Of a stretch of DNA of 64,000 nt, positions 9,776 to 22,400 are shown one piece after another. The translations under genes and the position numbers were made by a program. The stretch covers positions 1,116,001 through 1,180,000 of the forward strand of contig NC_035794.1 of NCBI RefSeq assembly GCF_001653235.2. Direction: 5' to 3'. A model generated the notes under the pieces. That model had not been told where the DNA came from. It worked only from the letters and a program-made list of their open reading frames with translations, and made no database searches. The stretch's first letter is position 1. Every line of letters starts with the position of its first letter. This DNA comes from Pochonia chlamydosporia 170. Its lineage: Eukaryota; Ascomycota; Sordariomycetes; Hypocreales; Clavicipitaceae.

Positions 9776-12126
9776 GTGCTCGTCTGTCGTAAGGGGACGT
9801 CGACGAAATGTTGGGACTGTGTCACAGGTTAGTAACACTGCTGCAGCTGCTGCAAGAGCCGAGTTTTTTTGTCTCTGCTGTTCTCAGCTGCAGGTGAACA
9901 GCTGCCACAAGTAGCATCAAACCTGAGCAGACCAGAACAAAACCTCAACGCATTAAGAAAAGAGTCGACTTTGGGGGGGGGGCCTGAGCATACCTGGATA
10001 TCAGTCCAGATTTTCCTTCAGCATCAAACAGCATTCAAAGCAGAAGCGGCGAGTGTGCACGGCGTGGGGAGCCGTGAGCCGCACCGAGCACCGTGTGCAA
10101 GCAATGTAGGACCAGACCGAAGAGCGACCTTGAGACAGATGGAGAGCTGTGTCAAGCTCAGCGAGATTCGGGGACACGACAAGAGTGCCTTAAGACGGGA
10201 GGAAGCCCAGAATCAGGTTGACTACACAAATTGTTCCAGCAGAAGCATCGGTGGTGATGTAGGGAAAACGGGACAAAGTTCGTTTGCCAATGTTGACGAG
10301 TCCGGAAGTGGTGATGATGCGATGCGGTTGCTTTTTGGACTGCGGTCCTCTGCTTTCTTTATCCACATCCACTATCCGCGTCCACTTTAAAGCCAGGCAA
10401 TCGGGCGCAAGGGTGACTATGTACAGGTACCTGGAGTTGTGAGGATGTAGCATGTGATACTATGGGATCGGTACATCCAACGTGGCGTTCATGGGAAGGA
10501 GGGATGGGGAAATTGGGGGGCAAGCCTTGCCAAAGCGGACCAAATTGAGATTTCTGCACACGTCCTGCAGCTCATGCGTAAAAGATGTCAAGGTACAATG
10601 TCAATATGCACCAACCACCGAGGGCAGCAAATTTTGCAAATTGATGAACCTCTCGGGTCTGGAATGGTGATGACACCAGGCTACAAAAATAGAGGCCACA
10701 TGGGATCATTTCAGTACTCGCCAATCCGCCCAAGCCCCACGAGGCGCCGCTACCGCCGACCAAGGGCAACAATGAAAGTTGACATATGAAGCCCGAGCTA
10801 CCAGCCCCAGCTGACCTGCTGACGCGGGTGGCTTGAAGCTGTTCTGACCACGAGTGAAGAAGGATTCGGATGTTGAGGAAAATGTCGTCAAGCCTCGGCG
10901 TTCTGTCATCGAAATGCTTCTTTGCGGCCAAACCATTGAAGCGTCCAAGGTAGCCAAGTACTATACCAAGTACTGTACCAGCTCACTGGAGCACAATTCC
11001 CCCATCGTTACATACTGAAGTAAAACACGGAGCACTCAGCTCCGTTGAGGATGGTTCATCATCACCTGCAGGAGATTCGTGGCACGCAAAAGCATTGCCA
11101 TAACCAATAGCCCCTATCCATGTATGGAGTGTCCATTGAAAAACTTTCTCATCCCAAGACGGAACCGACTATCCATCAATAATGGTTGGCTTTAAAACTT
11201 GGGCATGCAGCCACATGTTGTGTGTCGCGCATCTCGACTCGTCGCCTGGTCTGTAGTTTTGCTTTTGCATAGTCCTTCTCCTCTCCGAGGCACCAGTGGC
11301 ATGGAAAAAGAAACGACCCTGTGCAACGTTTACGGAGTACTTGGCAAAGACGAAAGCCGTTCCATCATGAGTACGGAGTACCCCAGCCGTCCGTGTCAGC
11401 GCTTTTACAGTACCTGCGAAGTGTTTCATGACCATGTGCATGCACTTTTTCTCCCGTGGTCGTGAGGGGTTTAGGGTAGGGAGCTTCAAGCTTTGAGCAG
11501 GCCAGGCAGGATGTTGCCGTTTCGGGAGTCTAGCGCCAAGAAGCTCTGCACCTAGCTCTGTGGCAACGACAGACTTTGGTTCCTGTTCCAGATGCGTTGA
11601 AAAAGGTTCTCAGGGCCGTAAGACCATTGGCTTTGTTATCGAAATTCGTCATGACGGCGTGTATTTTACTTGGTTTTCCATGCCACATGTGCCAGTCTGC
11701 AGGGCAGATTATGTCGTGATGTGCCTAGTCACCATTTAATGTGCGCCACGGATAACCTCTGGCACAACAGACATGGAGTCTAGTGTAACCGGCTTCAAGG
11801 GAATATTCGGAGCCAATGGCCACAAGAAGTCCGCATACGATATTCGCTACAAAGAGAATATGTTTCACTTTCCCGTATCCAGAGCTCATAATACACCAAC
11901 TTACCACGAAACATCATTCTTGCACATTTGATCTCAGGCACTTGAGGTTCGGAGCTCCCCACATGCAACCAGACCAGACCCTGGTCGCCCCGTCTGGTCG
12001 CCATGGAAAGCTGCCAACGTCAAAAAGTCCTCCACATCAAATCACGTTCTACAAACAAACACCATTTCAGCTCTTCACCTCCCCATATCACACTCACAGT
12101 GCAGCTCTCCCTCACGAGGTCTCACG
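9776..12126. other. 2.35 kb divergent region between TSC2 and CSE1
   Basis: This is the shared upstream region of two divergent genes. It holds a probable 5' splice acceptor of TSC2 (ending 9817), a run of 10 G (9973-9982), two copies of TACGGAGTAC (11331-11340, 11372-11381) and one ACCAGACCAGAC (11968-11979). Open frames here have no coding look, and no gene is supported. Confidence 0.65.
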
Positions 12127-15100
12127 ATGGCCGCCGACATTGGTCATATCTCCCAGTTGCTGAACGCAACACTTGATCCTTCTCAGCACCGCAAAGGTAT
12201 GCCTTGTTCCACCAGACGCTCTACTCTTGGTGCTTCTGCCCCGCTCGTCTCGCATGTTCTAATAAACAATTCGAATCTGTAGCCGAGAATGCTCTCAAAC
12301 AAGAGGCAACCAAACCCCAGTATTCGCTCACTCTCCTGAACATTGTCAATTCCGACTCCCTCCCTCCAAATACCCGACTCGCGGCTTCTTTGGCCTTCAA
12401 GAACTTCATTCGTTCCAACTATGTGGTGTGTGCCTGGCATCCCCGCCTCGAACCGCGACCAAATACTGAATAATGCATGTTGTTAGGACGAGGAAGGCAA
12501 CTACAAAATCTCGCAAGATGAGGTGCAAATAATAAAAGAGCGCTTGATTGGGTTGATGATTTCCAGCCCGCCAAATGTCCAGAAGCAGCTTGGGGAAGCA
12601 ATCAGCGTCATCGCCGACTCTGACTTTTGGAGGCGATGGGATACGCTTACCCAGGTACGCACGTTGCACTTCCCACCGTCGTTGACAACGAATGCTGACT
12701 GGGGCATGTAGGAACTTGTCAGTCGGTTTTCTACCACAGACCCCAAGATCAACGTCGGTGTTCTCGAGGTCGCCCATTCTATTTTTAACCGATGGCGTCC
12801 TCTCAATCGATCCAACGAGCTGTATATCGAGATCAACCACGTAATCACAACATTTGGCCAACCTTTTGTCCAGTTGCTAGTTGTAGGTCTTAGATACAAC
12901 CTTGAATTTGTGCCTCACACACTGACGTTCAATGCAGACGACCGACAGCAAAATCGCCCAGAACAGCAACAACAAAGATGTCCTCAAAGGCTGGTTCGAG
13001 ACGCTTGATATGCAGATCAAGATTCTGTACGACATGTCTTCGCACGACCTTCCTCCGATCTTCGAAGAGAACCTCGCTAGCATCTCCGAGCTTTTGCACA
13101 AATACCTTACATACGACAATCCCCTGTTGCGGACCGACGACGACGACGAAGTTAGCGTTGCTGATACTGTCAAGGCTGGAATTTGCGAGTTGCTAGAGTT
13201 GTACACCATCAAGTACGACGAAGACTTTTCCAAATACTGCCAACCCTTTATTACTAGCGCATGGAACCTGTTGTCCAGCGTTGGCCCCGAGACGAAGTAC
13301 GACAACCTAGTGAGCAAGAGCTTGCATTTCTTGACCGCGGTTGCCGGCACTGCTGAGCATGCCGGAATTTTCAACGACGAAGGAGTACTGTCGCAGATCG
13401 TCGAAAAGGTCATCCTGCCGAATGTTGCTCTGAGAGAATCAGATATTGAGATGTTCGAGGACGAACCTATCGAGTTTATCCGGCGAGATCTGGAGGGCTC
13501 CGACACAGACTCAAGGCGACGGTCTTCCACGGACTTCTTGCGAAAGCTACAAGAAAAATTCGAAACACCCGTGACCACGGCCGTTTCGAAATACATAACC
13601 CACTATCTTGATCAAGGCAAGACGGATTGGAAAGCCAAGGACACGGCCGTCTACCTGTTCTTGTCGATCGCGGCTAAAGGAGCTGTCACCGCCGCACAGG
13701 GTGTAAAGACCGTCAACCCGCTTGTTAACGTTGTTGAGTTTTTTGAGCAGCACATTGCCGCTGATCTCATGGCCAGTGAAGGCGTTGAGCCCATTTCCAA
13801 GGTCGATGCCATCAAATATCTCTACACCTTCCGCAGCCAGTTGTCCAGAGAACAGTGGAAAGTTGCTTTGACGCCACTGATCCAAAATCTGAACTCATCA
13901 AACTATGTTGTCTACACATATGCTGCAATTGCAGTAGAACGTGTGCTGTTCTTGGCTGATGATGCGGGCAATCAAATGTTCCCAAGGGCCGATATTGAGC
14001 CCTTTGCAAAGGATCTGCTGAATCACCTCTTCAAGTTGATTGAGCGCGAGACCAATGCCGCCAAATTGCAGGAAAACGAGTTTTTGATGCGCTGTGTTAT
14101 GAGAATTCTCATTGTCATCAAGGACGGAGCCGCGCCAATGCTGGATAATGTTCTCACCCACCTTATTCTTATTACTAACGTCATGAAGCACAACCCTAGC
14201 AACCCTCGATTCTATTACTACCACTTCGAGGCCATGGGTGCGCTGGTACGATACTGCTCTGGAACTAACACGGCAATTTTCAACCAGAAATTGTGGGAAC
14301 CATTTAACCTGATCCTAACCGAAGACGTAACCGAGTTCATCCCCTATATTTTCCAGATTCTTGCCCAGTTGCTAGAGTCTAGTCCCGCAGACGCTGTTTC
14401 AGAGAACTTCAAGAACTTGCTAGGGCCTCTCCTGGCTGCGCCTCTGTGGGAGACTCGTGGCAACGTTCCTGCTTGCGTTCGTCTTTTGTCCGCAGTCATC
14501 CCCAAGGCATCGCGATTGATTATTGAGAACAACCAGCTAGAAGCTGTGCTGGGCATTTTCCAAAAGCTGCTTGCATTCAAAAAGTCCGAGGTCCAGGCTT
14601 TTGACATTTTGGACGCTATTGTCAACTCCTTTGAACCGTAAGTTTTACAACCCTGAATCCACTACTATCCATGGTACAATTGCACAGCTAACTAACTTTT
14701 CATCAGCACTGCTCTGGACAAATACTTTGGCACAATTCTGCAGCTATTATACACAAAGCTGCAAGGCTCACCTGCTGATTCGTTCAAGATTCGGTTCGCC
14801 CGCTTCTATCATTTGGTCAGTGCCAGGCTGGAAGCAGGATACGGTGCAGACTTCTTCATCAAGCAGTCAGACCAATTGGATGAACGTGCATTTTCACAAG
14901 TCTACCCTCCCTTTGTGCTCGCCGAGACGGAAAAGCTCGCAAAGCCAGTCGACCGGAAAACGGCCGTCGTGTCACTGACCAAGACGCTCTGCGATTCGCA
15001 AGTATTTGGGCAGAAATTCATGAAAGGCTGGGCCAACAGCTGCCGCATCCTGTTGTCCCTGCTTGCTAACCCACCCGCCGTCATTGCTGGCATGGGCGAT

Positions 15101-15334
15101 GAAATCATCGCCGAGCAATCCGTTGATGACATTGGCTTCGGTATGACATTTACCGCGCTCAACATGTGCCGACCCTTGGCGCGGGATGACTTCCCCGAAG
15201 TGCAAAATGTAACTACATGGGTGAAGGAGTATATGGTTGCAGCTAATCAGCGACATGGCGGGGCTATTGAAGGGTTCATTACACAAAGACTTCCCCCGGA
15301 GCAACAAGAGGCCATTGCACAATATATCCGCTGA
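12127..15334 (+). CDS. CSE1: CSE1 / exportin-2, importin-alpha re-exporter
   Basis: Six exons: 12127-12196, 12283-12425, 12487-12654, 12712-12882, 12938-14637 and 14707-15334, joining to 959 aa, the same size as yeast Cse1 (960). It is a HEAT-repeat karyopherin that returns importin-alpha from nucleus to cytoplasm together with Ran-GTP. The N-terminus (MAADIGHISQLLNATLDPSQHRKAENALKQ region) and TRLAASLAFKNFIRSNYV are the importin-beta N-terminal type. The long exon 5 carries the Cse1 domain, including YKLL-type helices and SSNYVVYTYAAIAVERVL. The last exon carries the CAS/CSE1 C-terminal region (FFIKQSDQLDERAFSQVY). Introns are 55-86 nt with GT-AG ends. It is divergent from TSC2. Confidence 0.92.
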
Positions 15335-16235
15335 GTGGTCATGGCGGTAAGTGGCTTGCTAGTTGGGGGAAGGGGAAGCATAGATGACATAGTGCGAAAA
15401 GTGACTGGTCAGAGGGGTGAGTAAAATGGATAGGTGGATAGAGGGATGAAATAGGGTCATTGACCTGTGAGTTGATTACGATGGTCCATCATGTGAGATG
15501 GGAGGTGAGGTATTCAAAAGGGGTTATTAAAGATACAATGAATGGCCTTGACAATCCAAATATGGTGTCATGAATGTGAACACTGAATATGACCGTTTGC
15601 GCGCAGCTTACATGGTGTGCGTGCCACCAATCCCACTTGAGCCCTCGAGTCCAAACATAGTCTTTGGGCAATGTGGTACAAATACATCTATCACGAAATA
15701 GAATTCAAAGACTAACGTCATAATGTGGTATTGCTAATACTAGACACCGAAACTTTTGTCTTTCTCTAACCTGTATGACAATATGTACAAGATGAAAACC
15801 AAACATAAATGAAATGGTATCGTAAATCTCGCTTAATCATTAAGCTATCACACGGCACCTTCCTGCCAACTCACGGGGTGAATGAAGCGATAAAGGTGAT
15901 GTGGATAGCCTCTTCTGGTTCATGTAGGATATTAGGATATGCCTGGCGCTGAAACGCGTTCCCTGTGTAAAACAAATGATGCCATGTCGTTAAATAGAAT
16001 AGATGTGAAATAAGTGCCGTCATGAAAGAGTCGTGATGGGGGAATGCCGATGATGGTATCAAAAATTTCGTACACGGTGCAGTAGTTGCAGAAGGTGGGA
16101 TATCTAAAGTCTGTAACGCGGAATATGTAGTAGAAGGTAGATTTTGGACGGCGTGGTCGAAGAACGGGCACACTGGTGAGGTTGCTTATGGTGGGTAGGT
16201 TCGTGGTAGGTTGAGGCAATGGCACAGGGGATATT
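15335..16235. other. intergenic stretch between converging genes
   Basis: This holds the 3' flanks of CSE1 and the PH-like gene. It is moderately AT-rich with no supported coding frame. Confidence 0.7.
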
Positions 16236-18344
16236 CTAGAGGAAACCTCCCTCCGTGCCTACCACGCCGACACTACCACGCCATCCGCACCGTCTGTCCT
16301 GGTCATCGCGGTCCCTGGGTCGGGGAGGAGGTCCGGCGCCGCGAAGAGTCAAGTTGGTCCGTGGCGCTGATGAGCACGGTTGGGTATCAACCTCGCTGCT
16401 GACGTGGCTGCTCCCTCCACTGGCGTTTGTCTGGACTAGCAGTAAGCTGCTGGTGCTAGATAACCTCTTGGTGAACTCGGTGAAACTCAACCTTTTAGCA
16501 CTCGAGTTGGAGTGTCGCTTTTCTGCGATTGTGCTGGAACGATGGGGGCCATCCTCGTTCCCTCTCCCTGACGAGGGCAGGTCTAGTGTAGTTGTAGCCG
16601 TGGGCATTAAATGAGCCGTGTTTTGTGCCCGAGCCACATTGGGCCTGCTCTTGGCGTGGGCAGTGTGAGGGCGAGAGGGTGGTGCAATGGTGGATGTTCG
16701 GGCGGACCCTGCGTGGAAGCTTAAATGATTTCTAGACATGCCCGGACGGTGCGAGTTCGGGCTGAGATTGCCGCCGTCATTTCGGCCCGTGATGTATGCC
16801 AAAGCCCGTTGAGCCGACGGTGACATGAGTGGTGCAGTATGGTGTTCATTTTGGTCTTGGTCATCCGAGTACGCGTCACTCGCAGAGTCGGAGTCATCAG
16901 ACGCCGGGTCAACATCTTCGTCATCTGAGCTATCATCATCATCAAACGCACTTGTTATGGTTGTCTGTTGAGCTTGTTGGATGGTGTCCCGTTTTCGTCG
17001 CTTTTCATCCGCCTCTCGCATCAGGGCGTCGAACCTCGCAATGGAACTGAGCTTCTCTTGGCCGGGAACATAGGATCCGGCTCCAGGAACATGTCCGAGT
17101 TGGAAGGCACGATCCAGGATGGTCTCTCCAGGACATGGAGGCGACGTGGCATCGAGAATGGAAAGCTGTTGGCTTTGTGAGCTCATGCTATCCCTGGCTC
17201 CAGAGGGAGAGCTCATAGTAGATGCTCTACCCTGAGCATAAGTCCATCCTTCAATGAACTGCCCTTGATACTCCCCATTTGGACCAGACACAATGTCACC
17301 GGGCATAAGGGTAGTATAATGTTGCTCTGGGATGGGATACGGCACCTTTTGAGAAGGATGGTTGTTGCTGGAAGGGGATGAGATGTCACTTCGCTTCGAT
17401 CGTAAGCTAGGCGACTCGGAGCTGAAGGTGGCCGGGCGGTCCAGAGGGCCAGTCGAATACGTCGCCGTGGAGCTCTTGTGCTGCAGGCCACGGCTGCCGC
17501 TACCTGGCCGAGGGAAATAGTCTGGATTATCGTTGGATCGGGTCTGAAAAGGTGACGTGAAAACCGGGGAGACAGGGCTTTCGGTCGCGCTCGACGAGCT
17601 CTTCTTGGATAAGATAAATCGAGACCACTCATGAAGGCTGGGATGGTGGTCATCAGGAGGCGTCCGGAACCACAAAGTAGTTACTCCTGCGTCTTTATTC
17701 GAGGATATGAAGCCGGTAGCTCGGCTTGATCGTCGTTTTCGTTGATTATCGGAAATCGTTATCACGAGCGTCGGCAACACAGGTCCTTGCTTCCGATGGG
17801 ATACTAATTGGACCTGACAATCTGACACGCAACTGACAGGCCATTGCTGGATGGGCTCCCAGTCTTCCTAAAGAAGCAGGCAATGTTAGTGCACGTCGTT
17901 GCGACTGGCTTTGTGCCTATTGGAGAGACAGCACGCTTTACCTTGGCCTTGAAAACAGATATACAGGGCTCATCTGCTGCATTCCTGTGCAGCGACTTCG
18001 CAATGACGGTATTGACGCGGCCGATGGTTCCATTCTGTGTGAAGCCGTAGCTGCCCTGTCGATCTCTGCCGGGCGCAAGGCGAGACCCAACAACAATGTA
18101 TCTTGTCTATAACACAATAAATATTAGAAAATGTTCCGGCATGAATAAAGGTAAGATTTGATCACGCATTGGCGGGAAGAACCCCAACAGTCTTCTAGAC
18201 CAAACCCAGCGTGCGAGTGTGACCAAGAGTGGTTTGTTTTCCCAAGTATCAAATGCCTACCTTCCATGCTTGCCTGCCAAGGATCTGGCTTCGGTCAGGA
18301 GGAACCTGGAGATAGCCGTCGAGACTCTCCATGGCCAGCGACAT
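16236..18344 (-). CDS. fungal protein with N-terminal PH-like domain and disordered tail
   Basis: Three exons, 18344-18261, 18106-17942 and 17867-16236, all in phase 0, joining to 626 aa. The N-terminus (MSLAMESLDGYLQVPPDRSQ, then WKTRYIVVGSRL) looks like the start of a pleckstrin-homology fold, with a conserved WEPIQQWPVSCVSDCQVQ stretch and LWFRTPPDDHHPSLHEWSRFIL closing it at about residue 160. The rest is Ser/Pro-rich and disordered. It contains a conserved-looking patch GDIVSGPNGEYQGQFIEGW, a short motif LSSIARFDALMREADEKRRKRD, and an acidic run DDDDSSDDEDVD. I do not recognise a named orthologue. By domain type it may bind membrane lipids or act as a signalling scaffold; that is inference. 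The 154 nt first intron is the longest seen in the window. Confidence 0.75.
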
Positions 18345-18884
18345 GTGACGTTGCTGGCCAGAAAAATCAAGGTGATTAAAGTCAAGGGTTGCTGGTTCTC
18401 CAGAGTTTAAGGTGCATTCTGATCAAATAGTAAAAGAACCGAATCGCCAATAAAAGGGTGCCTGCAGTGTCGCGCGTTTCTCGACGTCTGTACCGAAAGC
18501 CGACTCCTTTCTTTGCACCAAGTTCGCTCACCCTTGCATTGCTTTGTGGAATGTCCGACGGGTAAAGTGGTAGATAACCAAACCCAGCGAGTGAACTGTA
18601 AAGAGGATGCAAAGTAGAATCGAAGGATTCACAATCCCCAGTAACAATAAAGAAATAAAGGGGGATTAGTAGAGCATTCCACCCAGCACAAACGTGCGCA
18701 GACAAGGCACAACAAAAGTGGAATTAGAAGAGAGGAAGAAGAAGAAGCAGCAAAGGGCAACGGAAGCTAGAGAAGCAGGTAAACGGATCCTCTGGACTAA
18801 TATGGGTCTGGCATGATTTGATGGTGTTTAAACCAGACAACTAATAACTTGTTAGCAGTCACTAGTTGCTTTGGTCACTTTTGC

Positions 18885-18896
18885 ACCAGACCAGAC
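18885..18896 (+). repeat. ACCAGACCAGAC 12-mer copy
   Basis: One of four exact copies in the window; the others are at 11968-11979, 18976-18987 and, inverted, 19445-19456. All lie in noncoding DNA. Confidence 0.8.
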
Positions 18897-18975
18897 TTTG
18901 TATTGGAAACTTAGACCAAGGGCGATCCCGCATTGGGCTATCCGGAAGGTGGATTGATGGACAATGAGGTATGGA

Positions 18976-18987
18976 ACCAGACCAGAC
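18976..18987 (+). repeat. ACCAGACCAGAC 12-mer copy
   Basis: An exact copy 91 bases after the one at 18885, in the same orientation and in the gene-free region. Confidence 0.8.
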
Positions 18988-19169
18988 GTGATTTGACATT
19001 TGGAAGCACCTGGCTGGGATGACTGGGACCGACTGGAACCGACTGGGATATGGCATGGGTCAGTGCCAGATGTGCAGGCCATCCGTCTCCATCTTGGGAT
19101 CCAAAGGTGCCAAACATTGGAGTCTTGGAGGTGCCATGGCTGCACTCGGGCTGCACTCTGGCTGCAAGC

Positions 19170-19191
19170 CCAGGTCGTGGCCAGGTCGTGG
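19170..19191. repeat. 11-base tandem repeat, two copies
   Basis: CCAGGTCGTGG is repeated perfectly head to tail, just after two GGGCTGCACTC-like words. This is part of a low-complexity patch in the gene-free region. Confidence 0.85.
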
Positions 19192-19444
19192 CGAGGCCAT
19201 GGCCCATGGACCATGTATCGTGGGATGACCCAGGCGAAATTAACATCAAACACCACAATCATGTTCCAGTCATTGCAGCAAACCCCTGTCCAATGCATCC
19301 GCCAAGTCGCCCGCTCTGCTCTGGTCGGTCTAGCCATCTGCATCTGCAAATCCATCTCCATCGAGTCGCCGAGTCCCTCCTCTGTGCAATATGCAATAAT
19401 AATACTCCGTACCTGTGTGGTTGCTGTCTTGTCTGTCTTCTCTT

Positions 19445-19456
19445 GTCTGGTCTGGT
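19445..19456 (-). repeat. inverted copy of ACCAGACCAGAC
   Basis: The + strand reads GTCTGGTCTGGT, the exact reverse complement of the 12-mer found at 11968, 18885 and 18976. Confidence 0.8.
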
Positions 19457-22400
19457 GTTTGAGGTCCGAGGTGCTGCGCAGTCAGTCCGTCCGTCTGTCC
19501 CTGGCACCCTCGTCTGCTCCGCAACCACGGTCCCAGGTTACATCCAATTCAACAGCCCGTTGGCGAGCGATCGGGGTCCAGTGGAGGACTTCTGGGCATC
19601 GTAAACTCGATGCAAGTGCTTATAGGTAGGGGGTACATATGTACTTGATTCGGGTCAATTGATGTCATGTCAACTTGGCATCTTGACAACTTGAAGTCTG
19701 GATATCTGGACATCTGGTCATTGGGACAAGGACCGTCCTTCTTGACAATAAGAGCTCCGAGTCTCCTTCCTTTTGGTCCTCCATGTCCACGCTCCGCTCC
19801 CAGGCCGTTTGATGAGGAAAGCACGACCAGCTGCCAGATTGTGTTGCCGCATGCATGCTCGCTCCATCGGACTTGACTCAAAAAGCACAGTCTCAAAGCG
19901 CCAGGCGATATTGCCGCATCCCCCAAATGCATCAGACCGCAACCACAACCACTCCATATCTAATCTGTGAAATCATGCACAAAAGCGCCCACGGACTTGA
20001 ATGAACACACCATCTTCTCCCCCAATTTCCATGTTCCTGACCTCGCCAAGTCCGCATCTCATATGCACACAAGTCTCCAATCCGTGTCCATCCATCGACC
20101 ACAAGGACTTCAAGTCTCAGACACCCAGTCAACCAGCCAGACATTCGCTTCTGGCCGCTTGTTTCGGATCGCGAGGCATTCTACTAGGAGGAAACACAAC
20201 TTCTCGGCTGTCACAAGCGGCATATGAAATGCACAGACGGCATATTTCATCCAACCCACCTGCAAGTCTCTCAACATAGACAAACTGGCATGGGCATGGC
20301 TCACAATACCTTCCCCCACGACCTCTTGTCACACAGGACAAGGAGATTCGGATTGCTGCTCCATACATACCGAGGAATCTTGGGGTCTCATCATCCTTGC
20401 CTGGTCATCGCCCGTGTGAAATCAGGGCTGTCAAAAAGGTCTCACAACACCCCCTACTCTTTTACAGAACACCGTGCTGCAATTGCCCCCAGACGCCACA
20501 GTATCACACAGCATTATACGATTCGCTACCGCGAAGGAAGAAGACCTGAACGTTGTTGGTTACGCAAATCCTCAACGAGCAGAGCGCGGTTTCGGACAAA
20601 TCCGCATGTCATCCATCCTTCCGGGTTGGGTACCAGACTGTTGGTGTTGCCTGTGGGCACATTCATCAATGGCTTGTTTTCAGCTTTTGGCACTGACCAT
20701 GGTGACGGGCCGGCCAGGGACCAGGGACACACGGACGGACGGGCTTCGGTTTCCAGGCTTTTCTAGCCCACCACCTCCAAACATGAGGATGGAGTACCCA
20801 ATATCCAACAACCAACAACAGACCACAGCCCCTCATGCACAATTCAGCTGAACCCGACTTACTGGGAACCAACTTCTCAGGACTAGGCTCTGAATTTCAA
20901 GCCATGCCAGATAGCTCACCCCGGCCATAAGGGACTTCTCGAGGGAAACCCCTTCAGAAACCAGGGTTGCCCTCCAAGCAGTCACATAAACACGTTGTCG
21001 GACAATTACAACTGCACCTGTGGCAATTCGTCGTGTGGCCAAGTTGACCACTGTCATTGTGCAATTGTAACTAGCCAACCTGGACCATTTGACCACACAT
21101 GGGACAACAGTGGCGCCGCAAGCCAACACATACCCAAAGCAATTCACACACTTGCATCCGAGCAGGCTCGGATTGCACTCCGTTGCTTGTACATGCAAAG
21201 ATGTCTGGGTCTCTGGTCCTGTATGGAGGCTCGCATGTGCTGATATGCAGACCTGTGATGGTTGCACGAGACAGGAACGAACCCCAACCAACCATCTCCC
21301 TTTGCCGTACATACTGAAGGATCTAAGTTGCATTCACAAGGCAGAAGCTTGCTGTGTTGCTGGCGAATGAATGTTTGTTCAAAGACACGAGACAATAGTT
21401 TGTCGGACAACACATCCTGTCTTACCAGCATCGACCAGCAAGAGGTCTCTCCTGATTCTCATCTGTGGCCGACTTGAGAACATGCAAAATATACATCTCA
21501 AAGCTTTGCATTTTTTTTTCCCTTCCCTTTTTTTCTCTTGCCGCATTCTTTCGGGCTGGAGGCTCCCATCGGCAATGTCACTCGGTGATAAATCCATGAT
21601 ATGGCTCTAAAGGTCAGATTGTGCGCCAATAACGTGGCAGTTGCGCCAACATCCCTCAAAATAAGGTGGCATCATTGACATGTTTCGAGCAAAAGTAGCA
21701 CGTATTCCGAGATAACGGGGTCGAAAAACGCCATTCCTCAATGTTGTCTCGCATTAGTTCGCACGCACCAGACAGATCGAGGTTTTCGTGGTGGTGTACA
21801 ACGCCGAAGTGGGCCATTCTTTTCATGGCGCTTTTCGTTTGATGTTCTGGAATGGTACAACAAAATCCGTCATCCACATGTCCGGCTGCATCTTTCTCTT
21901 CATCAAAATACTCATCATTTCAAGGGAGCCGCCGCCATCTGAAATTCTGTGTCATGGTTGGCACTCAGGTTGCCACCACAGCTCTGCGAGAGTCGTTCAT
22001 TTTGCCGGATGTGCCGGACTACCTTGTTCCGTATTCTTGCTCAGTTACGAAACCATTTTACCACCAGAATTTACCTGCCAACCGTGCCTGCCGACTCCTC
22101 GGCTGATCCTCACCTCGTCCTTAGCAATTGTGGCTTAAGCCCACTGTCAAGGGGTATTGCCCTTTCTGTATGTGTTGCACAACAGCGGGCAGGTAATACG
22201 CAAGAGCAAGTCTCCTGCGGCACATACATATTCACCAGAACAACCCAATAGATGGGCAGATGTATGAGTAGTGCAGGACAAAAACCGAAAGAAAGAAAAA
22301 AAAAAAGCAACGAGTCGGAGCAAAATGCAAGTGTTGTCTGAGACATTGCATTGGTAAGTCGCCACCTGAGCATGGCCTGCGGCAAAAATGGAACAGGATG

